Positions 8,206-17,222 of a DNA stretch of 64,000 nt are shown one piece after another. Source of the DNA: Conexibacter sp. DBS9H8 (GTDB taxonomy: Bacteria; Actinomycetota; Thermoleophilia; Solirubrobacterales; Solirubrobacteraceae); assembly GCF_023330685.1 (NCBI RefSeq), contig NZ_CP097128.1:868001-932000 (forward strand). Direction: 5' to 3'. Within the stretch, counting starts at the first letter, position 1; each line of letters starts with the position of its first letter. The notes below the pieces were generated by a model. That model did no database searches and was not told where the DNA came from. It saw nothing but the letters and a program-made list of their open reading frames with translations. The translations under genes were made by a program, and so were the position numbers.

Positions 8206-9713
8206 GTGTCCTGCTTGCCGGGGCTGATGGCCTTCAGCGTCAGGTGACCGCCGGGGCGCCCCGTCGTCGTCGCAGAGCCGAAGCTGAGGCCCCCGAGCGT
8301 CTCCCCGGAGGTCGCAGCCGCACCACCGGGGTCGAGCATCCGCAGGAACGTACCGCCGGTCGTGTGCGGGACGCGCACGTTCACCGTCTCGGTGTGGGTC
8401 GCGTTCGCGTTGATCAACGTGACCGTCTCCGCACCGTGATCGGCCGAGTTCGCCGGGGTCTGGGCCGCCCAGGCCCGGACCGAGGTGCCGCCGCTCGTGT
8501 GCAGGGCGAGCAGTCGTGACCCGGGGGGAACGGCCCGGCTGAACAGCATCAGGCCGTAGTAGAGGGGGTAGACCCGCCCGACCCAGTGGCCATTGAGAAG
8601 GCTGAAACCGAACGGCTTGTAGCGGCCGCCGTTGAAGTCCTGGATGTTGACCCCGTTGACCCCGCGGCTCGCCATCGCATACAGCGCGTCGGTGACCCAC
8701 AGCGCGGAGGCGAACGTGTTGGAGATCCCGGCGGTTCCGCCGCAGGCGACCGAGTTGAGCTCGTCGACACGGAAGATCCGTCCGGCCGCGTGGGCGACCT
8801 TGACGAAGCCGGCAAGCTCGGCGGCGAGCCCGTCAGAGGCGGTGGGGGCGAGCAGGTTGGCGAGGCTCGGGTACTCGGGTGAGTCCTCGGAGGCGAAGCA
8901 GTTCATCGGGTACGCGTGGAAGGTCACCGTCTTCATCGTCGGTTCGGCCGCGAGCAGCTGGGGGAGGCTCTGCATCCACGTGGCCGAACCGAGCGCCGGA
9001 CCGGCGAGGGGCAGCTTCGGCAGCACCGCGGCGGAGGCGACGTACTCGTGGACGAACTGGCTGAAGGAGTAGCTCTTGGGCCGGGCGAAGACGCCGGAGG
9101 CCTGGTCGTTCGGGGTGCGCAGGTACCACGGGAAGGCGGAGAACAGGCTCGGCTCGTTGCCGACCTCGAAGGCGTCAATGTGGTCGGCCCCGATCCCGGC
9201 GAGCATCGCCCGGCCCTCGGCGGCGGCGACCTTCGGGTTGTTGACCTCGAGGTTGATGCCGAGCAGCAGCTTCGCGTTCGTCGCCCGGGCGAACGTCGCG
9301 ACGCTTCGCATCCAGGCGGGAGTGAGCGTGTAGGTGAGTCCTGGGGAGCTGACCCCGGGGGTCGGGTACCAGGTGTGGTCGGTCGAGTCGCCACCGATCC
9401 GGATCACCGGCCGCTGGCCCGGGTTGACGTTGGTCACGAGCTGATCGAAGACGGTGTCCGGGTGTGACGCCGGGCCGGTGTTGACGGCGATCGACTGATA
9501 CTCGACGGAGAAGCCGAGGAAGCCCGGGGAGAGCGCGGGCGCGATCGGCGCCGCCCCGACCGCGACCGTCTCAGAGGCCGGCGGAGCATTCTCCACGTCG
9601 GCGAGCGCGGCCGTGCGCGCGGAGGCGCCCGGGCCGCCCGAGCTGAGGACGATCACGGCGGCGATGGCGATCGCGGCGATCGCCGCGGACAGGAGGACGA
9701 GCGGTTGCTTCAT
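8151..9713 (-). CDS. Secreted GH79-like glycoside hydrolase
   Basis: A 520-residue exported enzyme with an N-terminal hydrophobic signal or anchor (LVLLSAAIAAIAIAAVIVL). The TIM-barrel part contains RPVIRIGGDSTDHTW, the acid/base block FEVGNEPSLFS and the nucleophile block FRVDELNSVACGG, which is the pattern of family GH79 (beta-glucuronidase/heparanase type). The last 130 residues form a beta-rich C-terminal domain. It would act outside the membrane on glycans; the sugar specificity cannot be read. A related clan A family is possible. It stands alone, convergent with and overlapping the MarR gene. Confidence 0.78.
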   Translation of the reverse strand: MKQPLVLLSAAIAAIAIAAVIVLSSGGPGASARTAALADVENAPPASETVAVGAAPIAPALSPGFLGFSVEYQSIAVNTGPASHPDTVFDQLVTNVNPGQRPVIRIGGDSTDHTWYPTPGVSSPGLTYTLTPAWMRSVATFARATNAKLLLGINLEVNNPKVAAAEGRAMLAGIGADHIDAFEVGNEPSLFSAFPWYLRTPNDQASGVFARPKSYSFSQFVHEYVASAAVLPKLPLAGPALGSATWMQSLPQLLAAEPTMKTVTFHAYPMNCFASEDSPEYPSLANLLAPTASDGLAAELAGFVKVAHAAGRIFRVDELNSVACGGTAGISNTFASALWVTDALYAMASRGVNGVNIQDFNGGRYKPFGFSLLNGHWVGRVYPLYYGLMLFSRAVPPGSRLLALHTSGGTSVRAWAAQTPANSADHGAETVTLINANATHTETVNVRVPHTTGGTFLRMLDPGGAAATSGETLGGLSFGSATTTGRPGGHLTLKAISPGKQDTYAVSLPAASAVLLTLHR

Positions 9714-9814
9714 GCGTGGACGGTCCTTGGCTCGATCGGTACGGGTCCACGTGCGGTGGTGGCTCCTGGTTGGAGACGGTAGCCCCTGCTGTGTAAGACA
9801 CGGGTGAGGGGCGA

Positions 9815-11755
9815 ATGAGGATTCGCAAATCCGTTAGGTACCATATGGTCATGCGACGCTCCGAAAACGACCCGGCGAAACGTCTGGGTCAGGTGGGCAT
9901 CGCCGACCGCCACCTCCGCCCCAAGGTGCACGTCGATCCCGACCGTTCCCGCTCCTGGCTGCGACGGGTGCTGCCCGTGTTGGGGGCCCACCGCCTGAGC
10001 CTGTCCGGCGCGCTCGGGATGTCGTTTCTCACCCTGATGCTGCAGGTGCAGATCCCGAGCCTGCTGAACGGGGCGGTGAGCAACTCCCTCGAGCGCCACA
10101 GCACGCCGCTGGACCACTACGTGTGGATCGTCTTCGGCCTCGCGCTCGGCGCCGGCCTCGCCGGCTTCGGCTCACGCTACCTGCTGATGCGCACCGCCTA
10201 CGCGGTCGAGTTCGACCTCCGCAACCTGCTCTATGAGCACCTCACGCGGATGGGCTTTGACTTCTATGACCGCGTCCAGTCCGGCCAGCTCATCTCCCGC
10301 GCCAACTCGGACATCCGCAGCGTCAACCTCTATCTCACCTTCGGGCCGAACATCCTCGTCCAGTGCTCGATCGCGATCGTCGCGTTCATTTACATGCTGA
10401 CGATCAACGTGCCGCTCGCCTTCGTGGCGATGAGCACGCTCCCGTTCGTGTTCTGGCTGTCGATCCGGATGCGCGCCAGCATGTTCCCCGTCTCCTGGCT
10501 GATCCAGGCCCGCCTCGCCGAGGTGGCGACCGTCGTCGATGAGAACGTCAACGGCGTCCGCGTCGTGAAGTCCTTCACCGCCGAGCAGCGGGAGCTGGAC
10601 CACCTCGCTCGCGAGGCGGCGAAGCTGCGCTGGGCCTACATCCGCGACGCCGACCTGCGTGCCCGCTTCAGCCCGGTCGTGCAGAACCTCCCCCAGCTCG
10701 GGATGGCCTTCGTCCTGCTCATCGGCGGCCTGCTCGTGATCGACGACCACCTCGGGGTCGGGGCGATCCTCGCCTTCTCGATCTACATCGTCATGCTCCA
10801 GGCCCCGTTCCAGATGCTCGGGATGCTCGTGATGCTCGGCCAGCGCGCCGCCGCCTCGGCCCAGCGGATCTATGAGATCCTCGACGAGGAGCCGTCGGTG
10901 CGCGACGCCCCGGACGCGATCGACCTCCCCGAGGTTCGCGGGGAGGTCCGCTTTGACCACGTCAACTTCCACTACGGCGCCGACGCGGACGACCATCCCG
11001 ACGGGACGGCGGCGAGCGCCGCCCACAGCCCGCTTGGTGCGGCGGTCGCCGGCCCGCCGGTGCTCAGCGACTTCAACCTCCACCTCGCGCCGGGGGAGAC
11101 CGTCGCGATGGTTGGCCGGACCGCGAGCGGCAAGTCGACGGTCAGCCGTCTGCTCACCCGCTTCTACGACGTCACCGGCGGGGCGATCACCATCGACGGC
11201 CACGACCTCCGGACCCTCACCCTCCAGAGCGTCCGCCGCCACGTCGGCGTCGTCCTCGACGAGCCGTTCCTGTTCTCGGTGTCGATCGCCGCCAACATCG
11301 CCTACGGCGCCCCGGACGCCAGCCGGGAGGCGATCGTCGCCGCCGCCCGGGCCGCCGGTGCCGATGAGTTCATCTCCGCCCTCCCCGACGGCTATGACAC
11401 GGTCGTCGGGGAGCGCGGCTACACGCTCTCGGGCGGCCAGCGCCAGCGCGTCGCGATCGCCCGGACGCTGCTGGTCAACCCGCCCGTCCTCATCCTCGAC
11501 GACGCCACGAGCGCCGTCGACGTGCAGGTCGAGCAGGCGATCCACGAGGGGCTGAAGGTGCTGATGGCCGGCCGCACCACGCTGATCGTCGCCCACCGCC
11601 TCTCCACGATCCACCTCGCTGACCGGGTCGTCCTCCTCGACGGCGGCCGGATCGTCGCCGAGGGCACCCACGCCGAGCTGATGGAGTCGACCCCGCTGTA
11701 TGGGGAGGTGCTCGCCCAGGTGGCCGAGAACGAGCCGAGCGGAGCGCCCGCATGA
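9815..11755 (+). CDS. ABC exporter half-transporter, degenerate-site subunit
   Basis: A 646-residue fusion of an exporter-type membrane domain (six membrane segments, residues about 55-350) and an ATPase domain. The ATPase has Walker A GRTASGKST, signature LSGGQRQR and Walker B VLILDDATSAVD. The catalytic Glu after Walker B is replaced by Asp, and the Q-loop reads GVVLDEPFLF, with Asp where Gln is expected. Both changes mark the degenerate half of heterodimeric exporters. I use the ATG at 9815, preceded by GAGGGG; ATGs at 9845 and 9851 are alternatives. It overlaps its partner by ATGA. A perfect 10-base palindrome lies at 9840-9849 inside the first codons. Confidence 0.9.
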   Translation: MRIRKSVRYHMVMRRSENDPAKRLGQVGIADRHLRPKVHVDPDRSRSWLRRVLPVLGAHRLSLSGALGMSFLTLMLQVQIPSLLNGAVSNSLERHSTPLDHYVWIVFGLALGAGLAGFGSRYLLMRTAYAVEFDLRNLLYEHLTRMGFDFYDRVQSGQLISRANSDIRSVNLYLTFGPNILVQCSIAIVAFIYMLTINVPLAFVAMSTLPFVFWLSIRMRASMFPVSWLIQARLAEVATVVDENVNGVRVVKSFTAEQRELDHLAREAAKLRWAYIRDADLRARFSPVVQNLPQLGMAFVLLIGGLLVIDDHLGVGAILAFSIYIVMLQAPFQMLGMLVMLGQRAAASAQRIYEILDEEPSVRDAPDAIDLPEVRGEVRFDHVNFHYGADADDHPDGTAASAAHSPLGAAVAGPPVLSDFNLHLAPGETVAMVGRTASGKSTVSRLLTRFYDVTGGAITIDGHDLRTLTLQSVRRHVGVVLDEPFLFSVSIAANIAYGAPDASREAIVAAARAAGADEFISALPDGYDTVVGERGYTLSGGQRQRVAIARTLLVNPPVLILDDATSAVDVQVEQAIHEGLKVLMAGRTTLIVAHRLSTIHLADRVVLLDGGRIVAEGTHAELMESTPLYGEVLAQVAENEPSGAPA

Positions 11756-13671
11756 GCTTCGGGGGTGGACCGATGTTCGTCGGCTCGGCCGCCTCACCCG
11801 GCAACGGCCTTCCGTTCGCCGGCGTCCCGAGCGAGATGCAGGCCGGGGTCGACGCCCTGCTCGCGGAGGAGCCCGACCACGGGCCGCCGAACGCCGTCTT
11901 CTCCCATGCCGCCGCCGATCGGGCCGGGGAGAGACTCACCCTCCGCGCGCTCATCTTCGCCCACTGGCGCCTCGGGGTGGCCGCGCTGTTTGTCATCGTC
12001 GTCGTCTCCGTCTTCAACCAGGCCGGTCCGTGGCTGATCCAGTACGGGATCGACCACGGGATGCTCCCCCACCACCACAGCGTCCGCGTCGTCATCCTCA
12101 CCGGGGCCGCGTTCATCGTCGCGGTCCTGATCACCGCGATCGCCCAGCGCTCCCAGGCGCGGGTGACCGGACGGCTCGCCGCGCGGGTGATGAACGACCT
12201 TCGCGTCCGCGTCTTCGCCCACCTCCAGCGCCTCAGCCTCGACTTCTACACCGATGAGAAGGCCGGGGTGATCATGACCCGGATGACCTCCGACATCGAG
12301 AACCTCCAGCAGCTGCTCCAGGACGGGCTCGCCCAGCTCGCTGTGCAGGCGCTGACGATGGTCGTCATCACGGCGATCCTGTTCACCCTCAACGTCACCT
12401 TGACGCTGCTCACCCTCGCCCTCGTCGTCCCGCTCCTGACGATCTCCTCACTGTGGTTCCGCTCCGCCTCGGCGGCCGGCTACATCCGCGTCCGGGACGG
12501 GATCGCCGCCGTCCTCGGGGACCTGTCGGAGTCCCTCCACGGCGTCCGCACCGTCGCCGCCTACGACCGCTTCGAGCGCAACATCGTCCACCACCGCAAC
12601 GTCCTCGGCGCCTACCGGGACGCGAACAACTACACGGCGAAGATCAGCGCCCTGTACGGGCCGGGGACGGCGATGCTCGGCTATCTCAGCCAGGGTGCCC
12701 TGCTCGTCATCGGCGGCCACATGGTCCTCACCCACCGCCTGTCGATCGGCGCCCTCGTCGCCTTCTTCCTCTACCTCAACCGGTTCTTCGCGCCGATCCA
12801 GCTGCTCGTCCAGCAGTACAACACCTTCCAGCAGGGCCAATCCTCGATCGTCAAGCTCCGCGGGCTGTTCCGGACCGCCCCGTCGACCCCCGAGGTCCCG
12901 GACGCGCCGGTGCTGCCCCCGGTGCGCGGAGAGATCGCCTTCGACCACGTCGACTTCTCCTACACCCCCGACGGCGCGAAGGTCCTCCACGACGTCACCC
13001 TGACGATCGCTCCCGGGGAGAGCGTCGCCTTTGTCGGGCGCACCGGGGCGGGCAAGTCGACGATGGCGAAGCTGATCACCCGCTTCTATGACCCGACCGC
13101 CGGGGCGGTGCGGATCGACGGCCACGACCTGCGTGAGGTGAGCATCGCCTCCCTCCGGCGCCAGCTCGGCGTCGTCCCCCAGGAGCCGTTCCTGTTTGCG
13201 GGCAGCCTGCGCGACAACATCGCCTTCGCCCGGCCGGAGGCATCGGATGCGGAGGTGTGGGCGGCCGTCGAGGCGGTCGGTCTCGGTGAGGTGCTCGAGC
13301 GGATGCCCGACGGCCTGGACACGGTCGTCCACGAGCGCGGCCAGTCGCTCTCCTCCGGGGAGCGCCAGCTGATCGCCCTCGCCCGCGCCTTCCACGCCCA
13401 GCCGCGCGTCCTCGTCCTGGATGAGGCGACCTCCAACCTCGACCTGCTGTCGGAGGCGCGGATCGAGGCGGCCCTCGACGTTCTGCTCGAGGCCCGCACC
13501 GCGGTGCTGATCGCCCACCGCCTCAGCACGGCGATGAAGGCCGACCGGATCGTCGTGATCGATGACGGCCGGGTCGCCGAGGCCGGCAGCCACGAGGAGC
13601 TCGTCGCCCGCGGCGGACGCTACGCGGAGATGTACGCGACGTGGGCGAGCCACCTCGAGGTCCCGGCCTGA
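11752..13671 (+). CDS. ABC exporter half-transporter, catalytic subunit
   Basis: A 639-residue partner of the preceding gene: about 80 soluble N-terminal residues, six membrane segments, then an ATPase. Walker A is GRTGAGKST, the Q-loop VVPQEPFLFAG and Walker B VLVLDEATSNLD, so the catalytic Glu is present. The signature is altered to LSSGERQ. In heterodimers of this kind the altered signature normally faces the degenerate Walker site of the other subunit, which fits here. The ATG overlaps the previous stop (ATGA). Likely an exporter of lipids or drugs; the substrate cannot be inferred. Confidence 0.9.
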   Translation: MSFGGGPMFVGSAASPGNGLPFAGVPSEMQAGVDALLAEEPDHGPPNAVFSHAAADRAGERLTLRALIFAHWRLGVAALFVIVVVSVFNQAGPWLIQYGIDHGMLPHHHSVRVVILTGAAFIVAVLITAIAQRSQARVTGRLAARVMNDLRVRVFAHLQRLSLDFYTDEKAGVIMTRMTSDIENLQQLLQDGLAQLAVQALTMVVITAILFTLNVTLTLLTLALVVPLLTISSLWFRSASAAGYIRVRDGIAAVLGDLSESLHGVRTVAAYDRFERNIVHHRNVLGAYRDANNYTAKISALYGPGTAMLGYLSQGALLVIGGHMVLTHRLSIGALVAFFLYLNRFFAPIQLLVQQYNTFQQGQSSIVKLRGLFRTAPSTPEVPDAPVLPPVRGEIAFDHVDFSYTPDGAKVLHDVTLTIAPGESVAFVGRTGAGKSTMAKLITRFYDPTAGAVRIDGHDLREVSIASLRRQLGVVPQEPFLFAGSLRDNIAFARPEASDAEVWAAVEAVGLGEVLERMPDGLDTVVHERGQSLSSGERQLIALARAFHAQPRVLVLDEATSNLDLLSEARIEAALDVLLEARTAVLIAHRLSTAMKADRIVVIDDGRVAEAGSHEELVARGGRYAEMYATWASHLEVPA

Positions 13672-13690
13672 GGCGTGGGCGGAGTCGCAC

Positions 13691-14005
13691 TCACAGGTCG
13701 AGGACGAGCGCGAGGGCATCGTCGACCGCTTGCTGCTCGGCCGTCGTGAGCCGACCGGCGAGCTGTTCGAGGCGCCCCACGTCGACCGCGCGCAGCTGTT
13801 CGACGAGCACGCGTGTGCGCTCGGAGTGCAGCTCGATCTCGGGTCGGAACGTTGCCGCAGCAGCGCTTCGGGAGGTCGGCGCGACGATTGCGGTGGACAG
13901 CCCGAGGAGTGCGTCCGCCTGGACAATGACGCCGAAGCGCGCCCCGGCCTGCTCCCGGCCACGTTGAGCAGGCAGCCGAAGTCGGTAGATCTCGCCGCGG
14001 GTCAC
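13691..14005 (-). CDS. MazF/PemK-type endoribonuclease toxin
   Basis: A 104-residue toxin. It opens with TRGEIYRLRLP, the family start block, continues with RFGVIVQADALL, and has VEQLRAVDVGRLEQL near the C-terminus, the usual MazF ending. It would cleave mRNA when free of its antitoxin. The GTG start overlaps the stop of the antitoxin gene as GTGA, the normal order (antitoxin first). Confidence 0.87.
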   Translation of the reverse strand: MTRGEIYRLRLPAQRGREQAGARFGVIVQADALLGLSTAIVAPTSRSAAAATFRPEIELHSERTRVLVEQLRAVDVGRLEQLAGRLTTAEQQAVDDALALVLDL

Positions 14006-14250
14006 GCCGGCCAGTCCGGCGCGAGAGCATCCATATCCGCCGCGACGGCCCGCCGCTCGGCTGTGTCGTGCGGGTCGGCGGCGAGTCGGGCAACCTCGGC
14101 CGCGAGGGCCGAGCGCCGAGCGCGCCGCTGTGCCGCTTCGGTCAGCGCAGTACGGACCGCCTCCGACTCGTTGCGTCCCTCGCGCATCAGCACCGACAGC
14201 GCCCGCTCGGACGCGTCATCCAGACGGGCTCTGACCGTGCGGGACGCCAC
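14002..14250 (-). CDS. Ribbon-helix-helix antitoxin of the MazF-type toxin
   Basis: An 82-residue protein. The first 45 residues (RTVRARLDDASERALSVL, then GRNESEAVRTALTEAA) look like a ribbon-helix-helix DNA-binding domain. The Ala/Arg-rich rest should wrap the toxin. I start it at the GTG at 14250: the RHH strand begins there, and a promoter with a -10 seven bases upstream leaves no room for a longer protein. There is no Shine-Dalgarno, so translation may be leaderless. The longer open frame upstream resembles nothing. Confidence 0.75.
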   Translation of the reverse strand: MASRTVRARLDDASERALSVLMREGRNESEAVRTALTEAAQRRARRSALAAEVARLAADPHDTAERRAVAADMDALAPDWPA

Positions 14251-14257
14251 AAACGAG

Positions 14258-14286
14258 ACCGTAGCACAGGTTGTGCCACGTCTCAA
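14258..14286 (-). promoter_or_regulatory. Promoter and operator of the RHH/MazF operon
   Basis: On the minus strand: -35 TTGAGA (14286-14281), a 17-base spacer, and -10 TACGGT (14263-14258), which ends 7 bases before the GTG start. Inside the spacer lies a perfect dyad, GCACA-N3-TGTGC (14264-14276), placed to be the operator for the RHH antitoxin. The geometry puts transcription initiation at or next to the start codon. Confidence 0.62.
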
Positions 14287-14531
14287 CCGTTTCGGCGCGA
14301 CCCTCGCCCGCGGCGCCCTGCAGTGTCGGCTGTCGTGCCAGGCCATCGGATCCCGAAGGCAGGAGCACGAGCCCTCGCGGTCAAGGTTCCTCTCTCGAAC
14401 CTGGTCATCGCGGGATTCCCATCCGCCGGTTTGGTGTGAGCTGACATGCGGGGGCGTCTGCGCCGTGCTGGGGATTCGTGGCACGATGATTGCGGCGCGG
14501 TGTCTGGGGTTCACCCGCGTCGCAGGGGGCA

Positions 14532-15935
14532 TCAAGTGGGTGTGAGTTGGGGCGGCTTGGCGGCGATGACGCGGTCGCGGCCGGCGGCCTTGGCTGCGTA
14601 GAGGGCTTGGTCGGCGCGCTCCAGGAGGTCGTCGGTGTGTTCGCCGGCGGCCAGCGTGGCTGAGCCGATGCTGGCCGTGGTCGTGATATCGGCCTGGGAG
14701 GCGTCACGGACGGCTTGGAGGGCGCGTTGGGCGACGTTGTCGGAGTAGGCGGCGTCCGCGCCCGGCAGAACGGCCAGGAACTCCTCCCCCCCGTAGCGCA
14801 TGAGGGTATCGCCGGCCCGTAGCGCGGTCTGGATCGCGCGGGCTGCGGCGGCCAGGACGCGATCGCCGGCGAGGTGGCCATGGCGGTCGTTGATGCGCTT
14901 GAAGTGATCGAGGTCGATCATCAGCACAGAGAGGTTGCGCTGACTGTGGTGGGCAGCGTCGATCTCACGTTCAAGGACACGCAGGCCAGCGTGGCGGCTC
15001 GCAGCGCCGGTGAGGGCGTCCAAACTGGCCAGGCGCTCGGAGCGGGCGTGCGTCAGCGTGTTGTTGAGCGCGACCCCGAAGGCATGGGAGAACAGCGCGA
15101 TCAGCCGCTTTGCATCTCCGTCCTCGGCGACCGGCAGGGCGAGACAGCCAAGAACATGCTGCTCAAACTCGATCGGTGTGATCATCAGCGCCACGCCGCC
15201 GGCGCCGGGGCACGGCAGCCGCTCAGGCACACGGGTGCGAAGGACCGCAAGCACCTCCGGCGCGCTTGTGAGCCAATCGGTGTCAGGCAGGGCATGGGCA
15301 GCGGTGACGTGCAGTTCACGGTCGATGTCAACGAGCACTGCTCCGGTCTGCGCGCTGCAGTGCTGCAGCAGGCGACCGAGAACGGCTTGGCTGAGCGCGT
15401 CGATCTCGAGATGACTGGACAGGACTTCGAAGAGGTCACGGATGGCGGCCTCGATTCCGTGTGAGCGCTCCAGCGCCCCGATCAAACTGTTGAACGCGCG
15501 TGCGCACTCGCCAAGCTCATCGTCTGAGTCGACCGGAATCGAGCAGCGCTCCGGGTCGCAGTGCGACCAGTCTCCGGTATCGGTCGCGTAGCTGACCATC
15601 TCGCTGACGAAACCGGTGCGTTGGGCCAGCAGCTGTACCCGGATGCCGACCACGCCGCGAGCCAGCAGATAGTTCACCCCGCCGACAACCAGGCCGGCCG
15701 TTAGGGTCGCGGCAAAAAAGCGAACAGTGAGCGCCTGGCCGACGCTCACGCCGAGGGCGAGCATGAACAGCGGGAACACCGCACCGGTCAGCAAGCCGAG
15801 TCCGACCATCCATACGGCGAGATCGCGGAACACGCTGGGGGTCAGGCGCGGTAACCGCCAACGCGCCCGCGGTGCGGGCGGCATCACCGGGACCTGAACC
15901 CGCGAAGCTCGCCTGACAGTCTCCATATCAGCCAC
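14532..15935 (-). CDS. Membrane GGDEF protein (probable diguanylate cyclase)
   Basis: About 467 residues. Two N-terminal membrane segments (LAVWMVGLGLLTGAVFPLFM and a second near residue 75) are followed by a HAMP-like linker, a GAF-like sensor region and a C-terminal GGDEF domain. The GGDEF signature is RYGGEEF, an active-type GG[D/E]EF, with DLDHFKRINDRHGH earlier. It should make cyclic di-GMP from GTP. The start is uncertain: GTG at 15935 has GGAGG 11 bases upstream, while ATG at 15926 is three codons later. Longer open reading frame upstream lacks similarity. No RxxD inhibitory site was obvious. Confidence 0.85.
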   Translation of the reverse strand: MADMETVRRASRVQVPVMPPAPRARWRLPRLTPSVFRDLAVWMVGLGLLTGAVFPLFMLALGVSVGQALTVRFFAATLTAGLVVGGVNYLLARGVVGIRVQLLAQRTGFVSEMVSYATDTGDWSHCDPERCSIPVDSDDELGECARAFNSLIGALERSHGIEAAIRDLFEVLSSHLEIDALSQAVLGRLLQHCSAQTGAVLVDIDRELHVTAAHALPDTDWLTSAPEVLAVLRTRVPERLPCPGAGGVALMITPIEFEQHVLGCLALPVAEDGDAKRLIALFSHAFGVALNNTLTHARSERLASLDALTGAASRHAGLRVLEREIDAAHHSQRNLSVLMIDLDHFKRINDRHGHLAGDRVLAAAARAIQTALRAGDTLMRYGGEEFLAVLPGADAAYSDNVAQRALQAVRDASQADITTTASIGSATLAAGEHTDDLLERADQALYAAKAAGRDRVIAAKPPQLTPT

Positions 15936-15962
15936 TATCGGCGAACCCTCCGGACGCCTGTA

Positions 15963-16096
15963 ATGATGACCCAGCAGGAGCGTGGCTACCACGTCGACGC
16001 GCCGGATCTTCCGGGCTCCACACCCACGGTGACACGCTGGAGGAAGCGACCGCAAGCGGGGCGCGCTCGTCGGGATCCTGCACGACGCCGGGATGA
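15963..16096 (+). pseudogene. Frameshifted HicB-like antitoxin remnant
   Basis: From ATG 15963 one frame reads QQERGYHVDAPDLPG. At about 16014 the similarity passes to another frame reading LHTHGDTLEEA and stops at 16094. Joined by one missing base, this is the classic HicB opening (xxYxVxxPDLPGxxTxGDTLEEA). Only about 30 residues remain, with no HicA toxin reading frame beside it. The assignment is by motif alone. Confidence 0.45.
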
Positions 16097-16250
16097 CCAT
16101 GACGAGCTCCGGTGACGTCTTCGACGCGCAACGCAGGTCGCTGGTGCCGGCGCGGCTGAAATCCCGCTTCCGGGCGAGGGGCACAACGCGTCCCGGCCGC
16201 TCGGCCACATCTGCTGTGGGTCTGAGTGGGTGTTCCGAGGGTGAGGTGGC

Positions 16251-16545
16251 TCAGGTGTCGACGGTGTGGTGGGTGGCGCCTGCCGGTCGTCTGCGCATCC
16301 TCCAGATCGGCGGTCCGTCGTCGGGGAGCTGGAGCACGTCGAGGTGGTCGAACTCGAGTCGTTCCTCGAGTGCGGCGCTGCGCGGGCTGCACGCCTCGGG
16401 GTCGAGGGGCAGCCCGGCGGAATCGGCTTTCTCGAGTGTCGGCTGCATGAGCGCCGATCCCATACCCTGTCCCTGCAGCGCGGCGGACACGCCGTCACCC
16501 GCACGTAGAAGCGGCGCTCATTGAGGTGGTGCTCCTCCCTCGCCT
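16251..16545 (-). pseudogene. Frameshifted GNAT acetyltransferase remnant
   Basis: The minus strand reads GQGMGSALMQPTLEKADSAG, then CSPRSAALEERLEF and PIWRMRRRP, which is the acetyl-CoA loop and C-terminal half of a GNAT acetyltransferase (79 codons from 16490). Just upstream a different frame reads HHLNERRFYVRVTA, the strand expected before it; one missing base near 16491 separates the two. The N-terminal half is gone, cut off by the end of the response regulator gene at 16518. No longer functional as seen. Confidence 0.6.
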
Positions 16546-17222
16546 TTTGCACGCGTGTCGCGGTCGGCCGCGTGTCCGGGGTGGACGAGCCGGGATTCGT
16601 AGGCGTAGATCGCCAGCTGGACGCGGTCACGGAGCTCGAGCTTGGCGAGCAGGTGTCCGATGTGGGTCTTGATCGTGCTCTCTCCGAGGAAGACCGTCGC
16701 GGCGATCTCGGTGTTGGACTTGCCCTCGGCGACGAGGCGCAGCACCTCCAGTTCCCGATCGGACAGTGCAGCGAGCCGCTGTGACGCAGCGGCGGGTGGT
16801 CGGCTGCGGGCGAACTCCTCGATCAAGCGCCTGGTCACCCCCGGTGCGAGCAGTGCGTCTCCGCCGGCCAGCACCCGGATCGCCGTCGGAAGCTCCGCGG
16901 GGGGAAGGTCCTTGAGCAGGAAGCCGCTGGCACCGGCGGCGAGCGCGGTGTAGACGTACTCATCAAGGTCGAAGGTGGTGAGGATCATCACCTTCGGGGA
17001 GGGGCGTTGGCGGGTGAGGCGGCGGGTTGCCTCGATCCCGTCCATGTTCGGCATGCGGATGTCCATCAGCACGACGTGCGGTTGTGTGCGCAGCGCGAGG
17101 TCGACGGCGAGGGCCCCGTCCGGCGCCTCGGCAACAACCTCCATGTCGGGTTGGTCGTCAATGATCATCCGGAATCCGCCGCGCACCAGCGCCTGATCGT
17201 CAGCCAGCAGCACGCGGATCAT
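16518..17222 (-). CDS. NarL/LuxR-type response regulator
   Basis: A 234-residue two-domain regulator. The receiver has ADDQ at residues 7-10, the phosphoacceptor Asp54 in LMDIRMPNMDG, and Lys in FLLKDLPP. The C-terminal LuxR helix-turn-helix has LSDRELEVLRLVAEGKSNTEIA followed by STIKTHIGHLLAKL. Its ATG overlaps the stop of the kinase gene upstream (ATGA). As the operon is divergent from the MacAB-like efflux genes, those are its most likely target. About 20 hydrophilic residues extend beyond the domain. Confidence 0.92.
   Translation of the reverse strand: MIRVLLADDQALVRGGFRMIIDDQPDMEVVAEAPDGALAVDLALRTQPHVVLMDIRMPNMDGIEATRRLTRQRPSPKVMILTTFDLDEYVYTALAAGASGFLLKDLPPAELPTAIRVLAGGDALLAPGVTRRLIEEFARSRPPAAASQRLAALSDRELEVLRLVAEGKSNTEIAATVFLGESTIKTHIGHLLAKLELRDRVQLAIYAYESRLVHPGHAADRDTRAKGEGGAPPQ

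Noticed and set aside
9840..9849. Perfect palindrome ACCATATGGT as an operator of the ABC exporter, with a start at 9851
   Set aside because: The ATG at 9815 has a good Shine-Dalgarno, which places the palindrome inside the coding sequence; kept only as a note.
10172..11797. 541-codon minus-strand frame opposite the ABC transporter
   Set aside because: Antisense to clear Walker and signature motifs; Asp/Gly/Val-rich shadow sequence.
15986..16630. 214-codon minus-strand frame between GGDEF and response regulator genes
   Set aside because: Ser/Arg/Pro-rich without motif, apart from a short stretch (16500-16545) that belongs to the broken GNAT gene.
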